Assembly: GCF_003194385.1 (NCBI RefSeq)
Contig: NZ_LAPT01000145.1
Coordinates: 1-41,450 of the forward strand
Direction: 5' to 3'
Origin: Pokkaliibacter plantistimulans
GTDB taxonomy: Bacteria > Pseudomonadota > Gammaproteobacteria > Pseudomonadales > Balneatricaceae
DNA length: 41,450 nt
Under the pieces are notes generated by a model. That model saw only the letters and a list, made by a program, of their open reading frames with translations, had not been told where the DNA came from and ran no database searches. Each line of letters starts with the position of its first letter. Position 1 is the stretch's first letter. Positions 25,401 through 34,103 of this stretch are shown piece by piece. Position numbers and translations under genes: made by a program.

Positions 25401-26132
25401 ATGGAAACACAAGATACCAGTCATATCCTGATCGTCGAGGATGACGAGCGCTTGGCGGCGTTGACTAAGGAATATTTAGAGAACAATGGCCTCACGGTGA
25501 CCGTCGAATCCAATGGTGCTCAGGCAATAGAACTGATCAAGCGTGCTGCACCTGATCTGGTTGTACTTGATCTGATGTTGCCCGGTGAGGATGGTCTCAG
25601 TGTTTGTCGACAGGTGAGACCGGGATACTCCGGCCCCATTCTGATGCTGACATCACGCAACGATGATCTTGATCAGGTGCTGGGTCTGGAGATGGGAGCT
25701 GACGATTATGTCACCAAGCCCGTGCGCCCACGTGTTCTCCTGGCTCGTATTCGCGCGCTGCTGCGTCGGGCACAAGGTAGTAAAGAAGCCCAGACCCCTG
25801 CGCCCGTGGTCCCTGCATCGGAGCAGAACTACTACGAGTTTGGCAATCTGGTGCTGGACAACGGCAAGCGTGAAGCCTGGCTTAACGATGAAAGCATTGA
25901 TCTGACGAGTGCTGAGTTCGACCTGTTATGGCTGCTGGCAAGTAATGCTGGAAGAGTGCTGACCAGAGAGGAAATCTTCACTGCACTGCGTGGTATTGCC
26001 TACGACGGGCAAGATCGCTCTATTGATGTGCGCATTTCCCGCATTCGTCCCAAGATTGGTGATGACCCTATCCATCCTCGTCGTATTAAAACTGTACGTA
26101 GCCGTGGTTATCTGTTTGTAAAAGAAGCGTGA
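25401..26132 (+). CDS. OmpR-family response regulator (RstA-like)
   Basis: A 243-aa transcription regulator. The receiver domain (8-122) has acidic residues D14/D15, phosphoacceptor D57 in VVLDLMLP, T84 and K106. A 25-residue linker leads to a winged-helix DNA-binding domain (about 145-240) with the typical LTSAEFDLLWLLASNAGRVLTREEI and DVRISRIRPKI. It resembles RstA, whose kinase partner RstB normally follows. Here the next gene overlaps by 4 nt (GTGA) and encodes a small periplasmic protein instead. The cognate kinase must be elsewhere. Confidence 0.92.
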   Translation: METQDTSHILIVEDDERLAALTKEYLENNGLTVTVESNGAQAIELIKRAAPDLVVLDLMLPGEDGLSVCRQVRPGYSGPILMLTSRNDDLDQVLGLEMGADDYVTKPVRPRVLLARIRALLRRAQGSKEAQTPAPVVPASEQNYYEFGNLVLDNGKREAWLNDESIDLTSAEFDLLWLLASNAGRVLTREEIFTALRGIAYDGQDRSIDVRISRIRPKIGDDPIHPRRIKTVRSRGYLFVKEA

Positions 26133-26614
26133 TCAAACTTCGTATATTTCTCCTTATGCCCACACTCTTGTGGGCAGCATTAGGACTTCCCACTGTTTCT
26201 GCTGACACCCCGCTTGCGACAGCTCCTGCCGAGGCGAGGGTGTTTGGTTTGTATCTGGGCTCGACAGATCGTGATGAGTTCTATCGAGCTATTGTTAGCT
26301 CTGGTGGGAAGCGTCTGTTCCGGCGCAGTAGTTCTGATGTCTATCTGATTACTTCTATCTATCCTAAGGCTGCTAATTGTCGGGTAATCTTCGACGCAGA
26401 TGAGCTTGTACAGGAGGTCATATTCAACTTTAATCCAGACTCCTTGAGTAAGGAGGAGTTGCTGGCCATCGTTGAGCAGCGTTATGGGAAACCACAGAGC
26501 TATGAGCCCGGCTTGCAAGGGGAGGGGAGTTATTACTGGCTGTTTCCTCACTCGGGAATAAGGCTCTACTACCTGCCGACATCAACCAGTCAGATCCAGT
26601 ACTATCTTCGCTAA
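26129..26614 (+). CDS. Small secreted protein coupled to the response regulator, unknown function
   Basis: A 161-aa protein that I do not recognise. A Sec signal peptide covers about residues 1-25 (cut after VSA); the mature part of about 135 residues looks like an alpha/beta domain beginning ARVFGLYLGSTDRDEF, with the stretch LLAIVEQRYGKPQSY near 110-125, and ends at QIQYYLR. It has a single cysteine in the mature part. The GTG start overlaps the stop of the regulator gene (GTGA), so it is made by translational coupling. It could be a sensor accessory or output of the signalling system; this is inference. Confidence 0.75.
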   Translation: MIKLRIFLLMPTLLWAALGLPTVSADTPLATAPAEARVFGLYLGSTDRDEFYRAIVSSGGKRLFRRSSSDVYLITSIYPKAANCRVIFDADELVQEVIFNFNPDSLSKEELLAIVEQRYGKPQSYEPGLQGEGSYYWLFPHSGIRLYYLPTSTSQIQYYLR

Positions 26615-26664
26615 GCTGTGCTCGGCAGTGCAAGCAAAGGTTGATCTCTGCCTGGTAGAGGAGG

Positions 26665-27591
26665 TTACTTGCTGCTATCTGGCGGGCGAATCCCATGCAG
26701 AGTCTTGAAGGACAGGTCTTGTGCAGAGCGGATGAAGTCCTGAATATATTCTGCCTCTTTCTGCTCTTCTCTCACCGCTGCGTAGAGTGTTGACCACACC
26801 CCTTTGTTTCCTAGCGGACGTGCAACCACATAATCTCTTTCCAGGTACTCAGTAAGGGCCCAGTTCGGTAAGGCGCAGACGCCACGGCCACTGGCGACCA
26901 GCTGAATCATCATCAGTGTGAGTTCGGCATTGCGAATGGCGTCGGGCTCGACATCTGCCGGGTCAAGAAAGCGAGTGAAGACATCCAGCCGATCACGCTC
27001 AATGGGGTAGCAGATTAGCGTTTCGTTCTCTAAATCTGTTGGCTCGATATGGCTCTTGCGAGCCAGTGAGTGGCGTTTGCCTATGGCCAGCAGCATCTCG
27101 TAGCTGAACAGGGGGATATAGGCAAGTGTGGGCGTTACGACTGGATCGGAAGTAATCACCATATCCAGCTCGCCTCTAACCAGTGCCTGCAGCGGGGTAA
27201 AGCTGAAGCCACTCATCAGGTCCATTTCAACTTCAGGCCAATTATCACGATACTGATCGATCGTTGGCATTAGCCACTGGAAGCAGCTATGGCATTCGAT
27301 AGCTATATGCAGACGCCCGGTTTCTCCCCCTGCCAGACGGGCGATATCACGCTCTGCGTTTCTTGCCATAGGTAAAATGTCGTCAGCTAGTACCAGTAGA
27401 CGCTGTCCGGCGCTGGTGAAGATCAGTGGTTTGGTCTTGCGAATAAACAAAGAGCAGTTGAGTCTGTCCTCCAGATCTTTGATCTGATGAGACAGAGCCG
27501 ACTGGGTGAGATGTACACGTTCTGCTGCCTCAACCAAACTTCCGGTTTCTCTTAAGGCAACCAGGGTACGTAAGTGACGCAGTTCAATCAT
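26665..27591 (-). CDS. metR: LysR-family transcriptional regulator MetR
   Basis: Activates methionine synthesis genes with homocysteine as co-effector. The 308-aa protein has an N-terminal LysR helix-turn-helix (about 5-60, with QSALSHQIKDLEDRL) and a substrate-binding domain. It matches E. coli MetR at IAIECHSCFQWLMPTI, GELDMVITSD and LICYPIERDRLDVFTRFL. An in-frame TTG lies 9 nt upstream; ATG 27591 fits the family start (MIELRHL). No met gene is next to it, unlike the metR-metE arrangement in enterics; argF lies upstream on the same strand. Confidence 0.92.
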   Translation of the reverse strand: MIELRHLRTLVALRETGSLVEAAERVHLTQSALSHQIKDLEDRLNCSLFIRKTKPLIFTSAGQRLLVLADDILPMARNAERDIARLAGGETGRLHIAIECHSCFQWLMPTIDQYRDNWPEVEMDLMSGFSFTPLQALVRGELDMVITSDPVVTPTLAYIPLFSYEMLLAIGKRHSLARKSHIEPTDLENETLICYPIERDRLDVFTRFLDPADVEPDAIRNAELTLMMIQLVASGRGVCALPNWALTEYLERDYVVARPLGNKGVWSTLYAAVREEQKEAEYIQDFIRSAQDLSFKTLHGIRPPDSSK

Positions 27592-27725
27592 GCCTGACAA
27601 TCTAAAGCTAACCTAAGGCAGTTATGAATGAGATTTATAGATCTGTCAAAGCCAAAGCAGCAGAAATGCCCGTTACAGGCATAACTTGTCGTGCTTCTTT
27701 ACAGAACATTATGAATGGAAGTGTA

Positions 27726-27767
27726 GCTGAAGCGGTTACCAAGACTGGTAAGGGTAACGGCTTCAGC
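27726..27767. repeat. 15-nt inverted repeat between argF and metR
   Basis: GCTGAAGCGGTTACC (27726-27740) and GGTAACGGCTTCAGC (27753-27767) pair with a single mismatch. The loop contains GGTAA (27747-27751), which can instead pair with TTACC (27736-27740), giving a competing hairpin TTACCA-AGAC-TGGTAA. There is no T-run on either strand. Confidence 0.6.
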
Positions 27768-27803
27768 CAGTGGCGATAAGGTATATCGCTATATTGGGTG
27801 GGA

Positions 27804-28706
27804 TCAGGTGAGCAGAAACTCCAACAGAGCCTTTTGTGCATGCAGTCGATTTTCTGCTTGAGTAAACACAGCTGAGCGAGGATCGTCCAACATGTCTTCG
27901 CTGATCTCCTCTCCACGGTGGGCCGGCAGGCAATGCAAAAATATGGCGTCAGGGTCGGCAATATCCATCAATGCAGGTGTAACCTGATAGGCGGCAAAAT
28001 CCAGTTTGCGCTGCTTGGCTTCTTCTTCCTGACCCATTGAAGCCCAGACATCAGTCGTGATGAGATGGGCGCCTTTTACTGCCTCTTCAGCAGAGGTGAA
28101 AAGTTTCACTCGGTCACCTGCTTTTTCAAGCATGGCGGCGTCAGGTGCGTATCCCTGCGGGCAGGCAATATGAAGTTTAAAGTCGAATAGGTTGGCAGCA
28201 TTGATGTAGGAGTTGCACATGTTATTGCCATCCCCAATCCATACAGCGACTTTATCTTTGATGTCGCCACGCAATTCAAAGTAGGTCTGCATGTCTGCCA
28301 ATAGCTGACAAGGATGGTAATCGTCTGTCAGACCATTGATTACAGGCACACTCGAATACGCTGCAAAGCGTTCTACCATGGCGTGATCAAAGGTGCGGAT
28401 CATGACTGCATCCACCATGCCAGACAGGACGCGGGCGGTGTCCTCAATGGGCTCGCCGCGGCCTAACTGTGTGTCTCGTGGTGAAAGGAAAATGGCACCA
28501 CCACCAAATTGAATCATGCCAGCTTCAAAAGACACTCGAGTCCGGGTGGAGGATTTTTCGAAAATCATCCCTAACACTCGATTTTTCAACGGCTCGTAGA
28601 CTTCTCGGCGTCGGTGCATGGCTTTCAGTTCCAAGGCGCGCGCAATCAATTGGCGCAGTTCCGCTGAGTTAAAGTCTGTAAGGGTTAAAAAATGCCGAGT
28701 ATTCAT
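27804..28706 (-). CDS. argF: Ornithine carbamoyltransferase
   Basis: Makes citrulline from ornithine and carbamoyl phosphate in arginine synthesis. The 300-aa length is that of the anabolic Pseudomonas-type enzyme. Signature motifs are complete: STRTRVSFE (carbamoyl-phosphate binding), [11 protein letters not shown], and the ornithine-binding [13 protein letters not shown]. It is the first gene of a Pseudomonas-like block (argF, grxD, prx, rnt, motY, gloA). A terminator-like hairpin lies in its leader (see 28736-28769). Confidence 0.97.
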   Translation of the reverse strand: MNTRHFLTLTDFNSAELRQLIARALELKAMHRRREVYEPLKNRVLGMIFEKSSTRTRVSFEAGMIQFGGGAIFLSPRDTQLGRGEPIEDTARVLSGMVDAVMIRTFDHAMVERFAAYSSVPVINGLTDDYHPCQLLADMQTYFELRGDIKDKVAVWIGDGNNMCNSYINAANLFDFKLHIACPQGYAPDAAMLEKAGDRVKLFTSAEEAVKGAHLITTDVWASMGQEEEAKQRKLDFAAYQVTPALMDIADPDAIFLHCLPAHRGEEISEDMLDDPRSAVFTQAENRLHAQKALLEFLLT

Positions 28707-29298
28707 GGTCTCTCTTCACAGTCCGAGCGCTGTCAGAAATAAAAATCCCAACCGTCATGCCCGTTTGGGGACAGTCTCTTCATGCCCAGGTTTGGTTGAT
28801 TCGCTGTTTGCTGGAAAGCTGATAGCACCGTTGGATTTGGTGCGCAGGTAACCAGCAGTGATATTGAAATCAGGCGAATGTAATTCAGTAGTGCGTCTAC
28901 TGCTTTTTGAACGGCTTCATTTTCCAGAGGTAAAAGGCAGATACAGAAGCCGAGCAGTATTATTCTCATGCCGTGAGGGATTAATCAATACCCCTAAATA
29001 TTCGAAACTGCATGTATATCAAAGCTAAGTGATAGAAACTGACTGCCAGTCGGCTGGTCGTATGTAGGTGAGTTGAACTCTTGGATGAGGCTGTATATTG
29101 AAAGTTAACAGCGCGCTTCTTGGGCTGCATACGGTGCTTGCGGTGTGATACATCGCTACTGGGAATTCTTCTCTGTTGCTCTTGTAAAGCGGCCACTTTG
29201 CCCTGATATCTTGCACAGCGAGAGCGGTATGCGATGACTGACTGCCAAGTTTGGTCTTGTTATACTGCGGTCCAAACCAGCCTACCGAGTCTGTGACC
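28707..29298. other. Gene-free stretch between argF and grxD
   Basis: Nearly 600 nt separate two divergent genes. The reading frames here lack Shine-Dalgarno sites and look unlike protein. A CAGTAG/CTACTG hairpin followed by CTTTTTG (28886-28908, plus strand) and the minus-strand hairpin at 28736-28769 are the only structured elements seen. A TATACT -10-like box occurs about 30 nt before grxD. Confidence 0.6.
28736..28769 (-). terminator. Terminator-like hairpin in the argF leader
   Basis: On the minus strand CCCAA (28769-28765) pairs with TTGGG (28751-28747), plus two inner pairs, followed by ATTTTTATTT. It lies about 35-60 nt before the argF start codon. It could be an attenuator or the end of an unannotated minus-strand RNA. 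The stem is short. Confidence 0.35.
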
Positions 29299-29616
29299 AT
29301 GGATATTGTTGAATCAATCAAAAAGCAAATCAGTGAAAACTCAATCCTGCTTTACATGAAGGGCACTCCCCAGTTCCCGCAGTGTGGCTTCTCTTCTCGT
29401 ACTGTTGAAGCGGTCATGGCCTGTGGGCACAAGTTTGCCTACGTCAATATCCTTGAGCATCCCGATATCCGTTCAGAGCTGCCCAAATTTGCAAACTGGC
29501 CAACCTTCCCTCAGCTGTGGGTGAACGGTGAACTGGTTGGCGGCTGTGACATTGTCACTGAAATGGCTCAAAGCGGCGAGCTGCAACCGTTGTTGGATGC
29601 AGCGGTTAAAGCCTGA
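29299..29616 (+). CDS. grxD: Monothiol glutaredoxin, Grx4 type
   Basis: A 105-aa CGFS glutaredoxin that binds and transfers 2Fe-2S clusters, often with BolA. The active site C29-G-F-S and the glutathione-binding WPTFPQLWVNGELVGGCDI are intact. The frame is open for 48 nt upstream, but ATG 29299 gives the normal family N-terminus (MDIVESIKKQI). The upstream Shine-Dalgarno is weak. In Pseudomonas the same gene sits near argF and the peroxiredoxin gene, as here. Confidence 0.95.
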   Translation: MDIVESIKKQISENSILLYMKGTPQFPQCGFSSRTVEAVMACGHKFAYVNILEHPDIRSELPKFANWPTFPQLWVNGELVGGCDIVTEMAQSGELQPLLDAAVKA

Positions 29617-29707
29617 TCTGGATTGCTGCAATGGCGGAGCGATCTCAGCTTTGAGGTTGCTCGGTTGTCCAGTAATACAATTGCAGCGCGAAGCGTTGAT
29701 ACTTTGG

Positions 29708-29733
29708 AAACGTCCCATCGCCGGGATGTTTTT
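29708..29733 (+). terminator. Terminator after grxD
   Basis: AACGTCCC (29709-29716) pairs with GGGATGTT (29723-29730; one G-T pair), with a T-run to 29733. It lies 29 nt before the peroxiredoxin start, so the peroxiredoxin needs its own promoter or read-through. Confidence 0.65.
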
Positions 29734-29761
29734 GTCATTAAAACACGGAGAATATTGACCC

Positions 29762-30364
29762 ATGAGCGTACTCGTTGGTAAGCAAGCCCCTGATTTTACT
29801 GCTGCTGCTGTACTTGGTGATGGTCAGATCGTTGACAGCTTCAACTTGAAAGAAGCCATCAAAGGTAAATATGGTCTGGTGTTCTTCTATCCCCTGGACT
29901 TTACCTTTGTATGCCCTTCAGAGCTGATTGCTCTTGACCATCGTGTAGAGGCTTTCCAACAGCGTAATGTGGAAGTCATTGGTGTATCGATCGATTCTCA
30001 GTTCACGCACAATGCCTGGCGTAACACTGCAGTAAACGATGGTGGTATCGGTCCAGTCAAATACACCCTGGTTGCTGATACCAAACATGAGATTTGCCGC
30101 GCTTACGACGTTGAAGCTGATGAAGGCGTTGCGTACCGTGGTGCTTTCCTGATCGATCAGAACGGTGTTGTTCGTTCACAAATCGTCAATGACCTGCCGC
30201 TGGGTCGTAACATGGAAGAGCTGCTGCGTCTTGTCGATGCGCTGCAATTCCACGAAGAGCACGGCGAAGTATGTCCTGCTAACTGGAAGAAAGGTGATGC
30301 CGGCATGCAGGCTAGCCCCGATGGCGTCGCCAGCTATCTGGCAGGTAATGCAGACAAGCTGTAA
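29762..30364 (+). CDS. 2-Cys peroxiredoxin (AhpC/Prx1 type)
   Basis: Reduces hydrogen peroxide and organic peroxides. The 200-aa protein has the peroxidatic cysteine C51 in DFTFVCPSE and the resolving cysteine C171 in EVCPANW, so it is a typical 2-Cys enzyme. The GGIG motif (about 94-97) associated with overoxidation-sensitive forms is present. No AhpF gene is nearby, so the reductant is probably thioredoxin or another system. It ends at a very strong terminator. Confidence 0.95.
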   Translation: MSVLVGKQAPDFTAAAVLGDGQIVDSFNLKEAIKGKYGLVFFYPLDFTFVCPSELIALDHRVEAFQQRNVEVIGVSIDSQFTHNAWRNTAVNDGGIGPVKYTLVADTKHEICRAYDVEADEGVAYRGAFLIDQNGVVRSQIVNDLPLGRNMEELLRLVDALQFHEEHGEVCPANWKKGDAGMQASPDGVASYLAGNADKL

Positions 30365-30385
30365 TAGCTCTGTCTGGTTTGCATT

Positions 30386-30420
30386 AAAACAAAACCCGGC
30401 CTTGAGCCGGGTTTTGTTTT
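30386..30420. terminator. Bidirectional terminator between peroxiredoxin and rnt
   Basis: AAAACAAAACCCGGC (30386-30400) and GCCGGGTTTTGTTTT (30406-30420) are a perfect 15-nt inverted repeat around CTTGA, serving both convergent genes. Confidence 0.95.
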
Positions 30421-30461
30421 ATAGAGAAGAGCGAATGCAGTGTGTGCCAGCGAGATGGGTG

Positions 30462-31091
30462 TTACAGGTTCCAACCGCCCAAAGTGCGCCACTGATTGAC
30501 GATTCCGCAAAACAGATGGGCCGTTTTTTCAGCATCGTATCGCGCTGAATGGGCTGAGCGGCCATCAAACTCGATAGATGCAGCCTCACAGGCTTTTGCC
30601 AGTACGGTCTGGCCATAAGCCAAACCTGCGAGGGTCGCGGTATCGAAGCTGGAAAAGGGATGGAATGGATTACGCTTGTGGTCACAGCGAGCCACTGCTG
30701 CATTCAGGAAGTTCAAGTCAAATGAGGCGTTATGGCCCACTAATATGGCGCGTTTGCACCCATAGGCTTTGATAGACTTACGCACGGGTCTGAAAATGGT
30801 GTCCAGTGCTTCAAGCTCGCTGACGGCGATAGCCTTGCGCTCCTCACTCCAGGGATCGATGCCCGTGAATTCCAGTGCGCTGTTTTCGAGGTTGGCGCCT
30901 TCAAAGGGGCTGACATGACAGTCGATGGCTTCCATTGGGTAGAGCCAGCCTTGTTCATCCATACCTATGACCACTGCAGCTACTTCCAGCAGAGCATCTG
31001 TCTGGTGATTGAAACCCGCGGTTTCAACGTCGATTACGACCGGAAGATAACCGCGAAAGCGGTTGGCCATCAATGCATCAGGTGTGGACAC
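30462..31091 (-). CDS. rnt: Ribonuclease T
   Basis: A DnaQ-fold 3'-5' exoribonuclease that trims tRNA and other stable RNA 3' ends. The 209-aa protein shows the DEDD motifs: VIDVETAGF near residue 20, HNASFDLNF, and [11 protein letters not shown] near the C-terminus. The conserved [20 protein letters not shown] stretch matches E. coli RNase T. The GTG at 31091 has AAAGGT at good spacing; an in-frame ATG 21 nt downstream is possible. In Pseudomonas pyrC lies between rnt and motY; here it is absent and motY is divergent. Confidence 0.95.
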   Translation of the reverse strand: MSTPDALMANRFRGYLPVVIDVETAGFNHQTDALLEVAAVVIGMDEQGWLYPMEAIDCHVSPFEGANLENSALEFTGIDPWSEERKAIAVSELEALDTIFRPVRKSIKAYGCKRAILVGHNASFDLNFLNAAVARCDHKRNPFHPFSSFDTATLAGLAYGQTVLAKACEAASIEFDGRSAHSARYDAEKTAHLFCGIVNQWRTLGGWNL

Positions 31092-31224
31092 AATATTACC
31101 TTTGTCAATTAATCCATCGCGCGCGCAGGCATTCTAACAACTCCATTGAGCGCAAACAAATTGCCAGCAAGGCGCTGCATTAAACTGGCCAGGTGGTGTT
31201 TAACAGAGAGTGGCATTGTCGATC

Positions 31225-31251
31225 TCAAGAGATTCGAATTGACGCCGATAA
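31225..31251 (+). promoter_or_regulatory. FliA (sigma-28) type promoter for motY
   Basis: TCAA (31225-31228), a 15-nt spacer and a perfect GCCGATAA (31244-31251) match the flagellar consensus TAAA-N15-GCCGATAA with one change. It lies about 90 nt before motY, on its strand. Confidence 0.75.
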
Positions 31252-31342
31252 ATGGGGGTAGTTGTAAAACACATGCTTCGTCAGTCATTCCAGCTGCGCA
31301 GGCATTGTTCCGTAACCCCTGAATGGTGAGTAACAGCACGTG

Positions 31343-32257
31343 ATGCAATATTGCCGCATTCTGATGTGTGGACTGCTGATGACATGGGTGCCCAGCACCT
31401 ATGCTGTTACCTTTGCTGCAGGTATGGAAAATACCAAATGGAATATTGAAGCATCGCCGTTCACCTGCAAGCTCAGCCAGGATATTCCTGCCTTCGGCAA
31501 GGCAATATTTGAGCACGAGGCAGGCGAGCCCGTATTGTTTTATCTGGAGGCGCGGCAGCGCGACATGTTGCGTGGAAATGCTGAACTTTTGGCGGAGTCC
31601 CCTTCCTGGCGTCCCGGTGATGCCAACTTGCCGATTGCCAGAGTCAATCTCGATCAGGGAGAAGATCGGGTGATGGTGGCCTCGAAAGATGCAGAGGTCA
31701 TGCTGGCGGCCCTTTATCAGGGCAAATTTCCTACCTTTAACTCTCCCAAATGGTTAGGTAGCCCGAGCAGCCTGAAAGTGCAGGTATCGTCAGTCAATTT
31801 TCAGAAAGCTTATGACGATTATCAGACCTGTGTGGCAGGCCTTCTTCCAGTTAACTTCCGACAGATTGCCAGAACCGCAGTGCTGTTCAACTCAGCTGGC
31901 ACGGATCTGTCTGATGAGGCGAAAGAAAGACTGGAGCTGATTTCCCGTTACGTCAAAGTGGATAAGTCCGTTGTTTCTATCTACATCGATGGTCACACGG
32001 ATAGTCAGGGACGGCGCCTGCAGAACCGCGATTTGTCCAAGCGTCGGGCACAGGCTGTGACCGATTTTCTGGAGAAAAAGGGTGTCCCGAACAGCATGAT
32101 CGTTACCCGCTTCCACGGTGAGCGCTATCCCGTAGTAGATAACAAGACTCCCGAACATCGTGCCCGCAACCGTCGTGTTACTATCCGGCTGGACAAGGAG
32201 GCTGAAGATAACGGCGACTTCCCTGAAGAAAGTCCTACCGACACCAGCCAGCAATAG
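31343..32257 (+). CDS. motY: Flagellar T-ring protein MotY
   Basis: Part of the periplasmic T ring that supports the Na+-driven flagellar stator in Vibrio and Pseudomonas. About 304 aa: a Sec signal peptide (about 1-21), an N-terminal basal-body-association domain and a C-terminal OmpA-like peptidoglycan-binding domain (about 190-290) with IYIDGHTDSQGRRLQNRDLSKRRAQAV and HRARNRRVTI. The tail is rich in acidic residues. GTG 31340 is directly before ATG 31343; either may be used. A FliA-type promoter upstream supports flagellar control. Confidence 0.92.
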   Translation: MQYCRILMCGLLMTWVPSTYAVTFAAGMENTKWNIEASPFTCKLSQDIPAFGKAIFEHEAGEPVLFYLEARQRDMLRGNAELLAESPSWRPGDANLPIARVNLDQGEDRVMVASKDAEVMLAALYQGKFPTFNSPKWLGSPSSLKVQVSSVNFQKAYDDYQTCVAGLLPVNFRQIARTAVLFNSAGTDLSDEAKERLELISRYVKVDKSVVSIYIDGHTDSQGRRLQNRDLSKRRAQAVTDFLEKKGVPNSMIVTRFHGERYPVVDNKTPEHRARNRRVTIRLDKEAEDNGDFPEESPTDTSQQ

Positions 32258-32413
32258 AGCGAGTAGCGGGCGAGCCTTTCTTTCCTCAGGTCAAGTGATG
32301 CGGGCTGTGTTTTGAGCAAGCGCCTGCTTTGGACTTGGAAAACCCTATTCTGATCCTTACCTTACAGTCTTCGTGAAAGTGACGGCCTGCTAAGGCTCAA
32401 TGAGGAAAGCTGA

Positions 32414-32821
32414 ATGCGTATTCTGCATACCATGCTGCGAGTGGGTGACCTGCAGCGTTCAATCGATTTTTATTCCAGCGTGCTGGGTATGCGCCTGCTG
32501 CGTCAATCCGAAAATGCCGAGTACAAATATACTCTGGCCTTCATGGGCTATGGTGAAGAGACTGAAACGGCCGTTATTGAGTTGACCTACAACTGGGGTG
32601 TAGACAGCTATGACCTGGGCACTGCTTATGGTCATATCGCCATTGAGGCGGATGATATCTATGCCATGTGCGACGCGATCAAAGCCCAGGGCGGTAAAGT
32701 GACACGAGAGCCTGGTCCGGTTAAAGGAGGCTCAACGGTAATTGCCTTTGTTGAAGATCCTGATGGCTACAAGATTGAGCTGATTGAGAAAAAAGGCGCA
32801 GGAAAGGGCCTGCAAGGCTAA
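32414..32821 (+). CDS. gloA: Lactoylglutathione lyase (glyoxalase I)
   Basis: Converts the methylglyoxal-glutathione hemithioacetal to S-lactoylglutathione. The 135-aa protein has all four metal ligands at the E. coli positions: H5, E56, H74 and E122. The short length without the extra loops of Zn-type enzymes suggests the Ni/Co-activated bacterial class. GAGGAAAG lies before the ATG. It follows motY by 156 nt; in Pseudomonas argG sits between the two. Confidence 0.97.
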   Translation: MRILHTMLRVGDLQRSIDFYSSVLGMRLLRQSENAEYKYTLAFMGYGEETETAVIELTYNWGVDSYDLGTAYGHIAIEADDIYAMCDAIKAQGGKVTREPGPVKGGSTVIAFVEDPDGYKIELIEKKGAGKGLQG

Positions 32822-32856
32822 TCGGTAGTAGTTAACTGCAGAATCAGATGTAAATG

Positions 32857-32880
32857 AGCGAGGCCCTGGCCTCGCTTTTT
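32857..32880 (+). terminator. Terminator after gloA
   Basis: AGCGAGG (32857-32863) pairs with CCTCGCT (32870-32876) with a short loop, followed by TTTTT. The opposite-strand MFS gene ends 20 nt further on. Confidence 0.88.
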
Positions 32881-32900
32881 GCCTCTTGGGCATCGATGCA

Positions 32901-34103
32901 TCAAGCTGCAGCGGGTGTGCACTGCAATTGTTGGCTGCGCAGGCGCAGGTGATAGGAAAAGCCCAACACCATGAGAGTCAGCCAGACTGAACCTATGGGA
33001 ATCATCCAGTAGGCTTGCTTCAGTCCAAGGTGTTCTGCCAGGAAACCAGTAATGAAGGAGAAAGCCTGTGCACCTATGGAGACGGAGATAACTGCAATCC
33101 CAGACAAAATAGGGCCGCTGTCCTGATCCAGTCCCATGGCATTGGACAGAATAAGGGGGAAGAGCCCGCCTAAACCGAGGCCCAGCATGAAGTTGCCATA
33201 CTGCATCAACTCGGTTGAGTCAGCCAGTTTCAGCATCGCTCCACCCACCCCCGCCAGAATGGCCATGCCAATCATCAGCACGTACAGGTTGATGATACGC
33301 AGCAGAAAGATAAAGCCCAGCCGGCTCAGGACCATGCCACCCGTAAAGAACGCAAAACTGTAGCGTGCAGCCTCGCCATCCATGCCGACACCGTTCTGGG
33401 CATAGCTTACGAACCAGTTGCCATTTCCCCACTCCACCGCGCCATAACTAAACATTGCCAGTGCCATCAGCAGAAAGACCGGCTGCGACAAGACCGGGCC
33501 GTAGCTCAGTGTCTTGCCATGCTGTTTGCTGGAGGCGCCGCCGTAGCTATCCAGCTCGCTGGAGTGATTAAGCCAGGCCCAGATACCCATCAATGCAAGG
33601 CCAGCACCTAAGACACGAATCGGCCAGCGCCAGTCCAGATCCAGCAGATACAGACCTGTTACCAGAAAGGGAACTGCCATCGTGCCGAGACTGTAAGCAA
33701 AGTCTCCCAGCCCCATCATGGTTGAGCGGCGCCTGGCGTGCAGGCTGGCTGTCAACGTATGGCCAATGGTGAACATGATCGAGTTCAGGGTGCCGATAAT
33801 AAAACTCAGGATCAGCAGCAGTTGCCAGCTGCTAACCCATGACAGAATCATCAGGAAACCACAGACCATCCAGGCCAGAACAGCAAACAGGCGCATAAAG
33901 GGGAAGCGCTGGATGTACTTTCCTCCAAGGAAGGCGCCGGCCACCATGCCGAAGGAAAAGAGGGTGAAGAAACTACCGGATATCACATCACTCATGTGCA
34001 GCTCGGTTGCCAGCTCAGGCAGTACCACGCCCCATGCCAGAGCTACACAACCAAGTAAAAAGTAACCGGTATAGATAATGATGGTCACCACTAAAGGGTT
34101 CAT
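32901..34103 (-). CDS. MFS transporter, FucP/TsgA-like
   Basis: A 400-aa major facilitator protein with twelve predicted transmembrane helices. The GxLGGKYIQRFPFMR segment between helices 2 and 3 is the MFS loop motif; the overall pattern, including SYAVEWGNGNWF-like SYGAVEWGNGNWFVSY, is closest to the FHS/TsgA group. Substrate cannot be told. The frame is open 24 nt upstream (GTG 34127), but AGGAG sits 10 nt before ATG 34103, which is preferred. No neighbouring catabolic genes hint at a substrate. Confidence 0.82.
   Translation of the reverse strand: MNPLVVTIIIYTGYFLLGCVALAWGVVLPELATELHMSDVISGSFFTLFSFGMVAGAFLGGKYIQRFPFMRLFAVLAWMVCGFLMILSWVSSWQLLLILSFIIGTLNSIMFTIGHTLTASLHARRRSTMMGLGDFAYSLGTMAVPFLVTGLYLLDLDWRWPIRVLGAGLALMGIWAWLNHSSELDSYGGASSKQHGKTLSYGPVLSQPVFLLMALAMFSYGAVEWGNGNWFVSYAQNGVGMDGEAARYSFAFFTGGMVLSRLGFIFLLRIINLYVLMIGMAILAGVGGAMLKLADSTELMQYGNFMLGLGLGGLFPLILSNAMGLDQDSGPILSGIAVISVSIGAQAFSFITGFLAEHLGLKQAYWMIPIGSVWLTLMVLGFSYHLRLRSQQLQCTPAAA

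Noticed and set aside
28733-28969. Minus-strand 78-codon frame upstream of argF
   Set aside because: No Shine-Dalgarno, composition unlike a protein, and it runs through the terminator-like hairpin.
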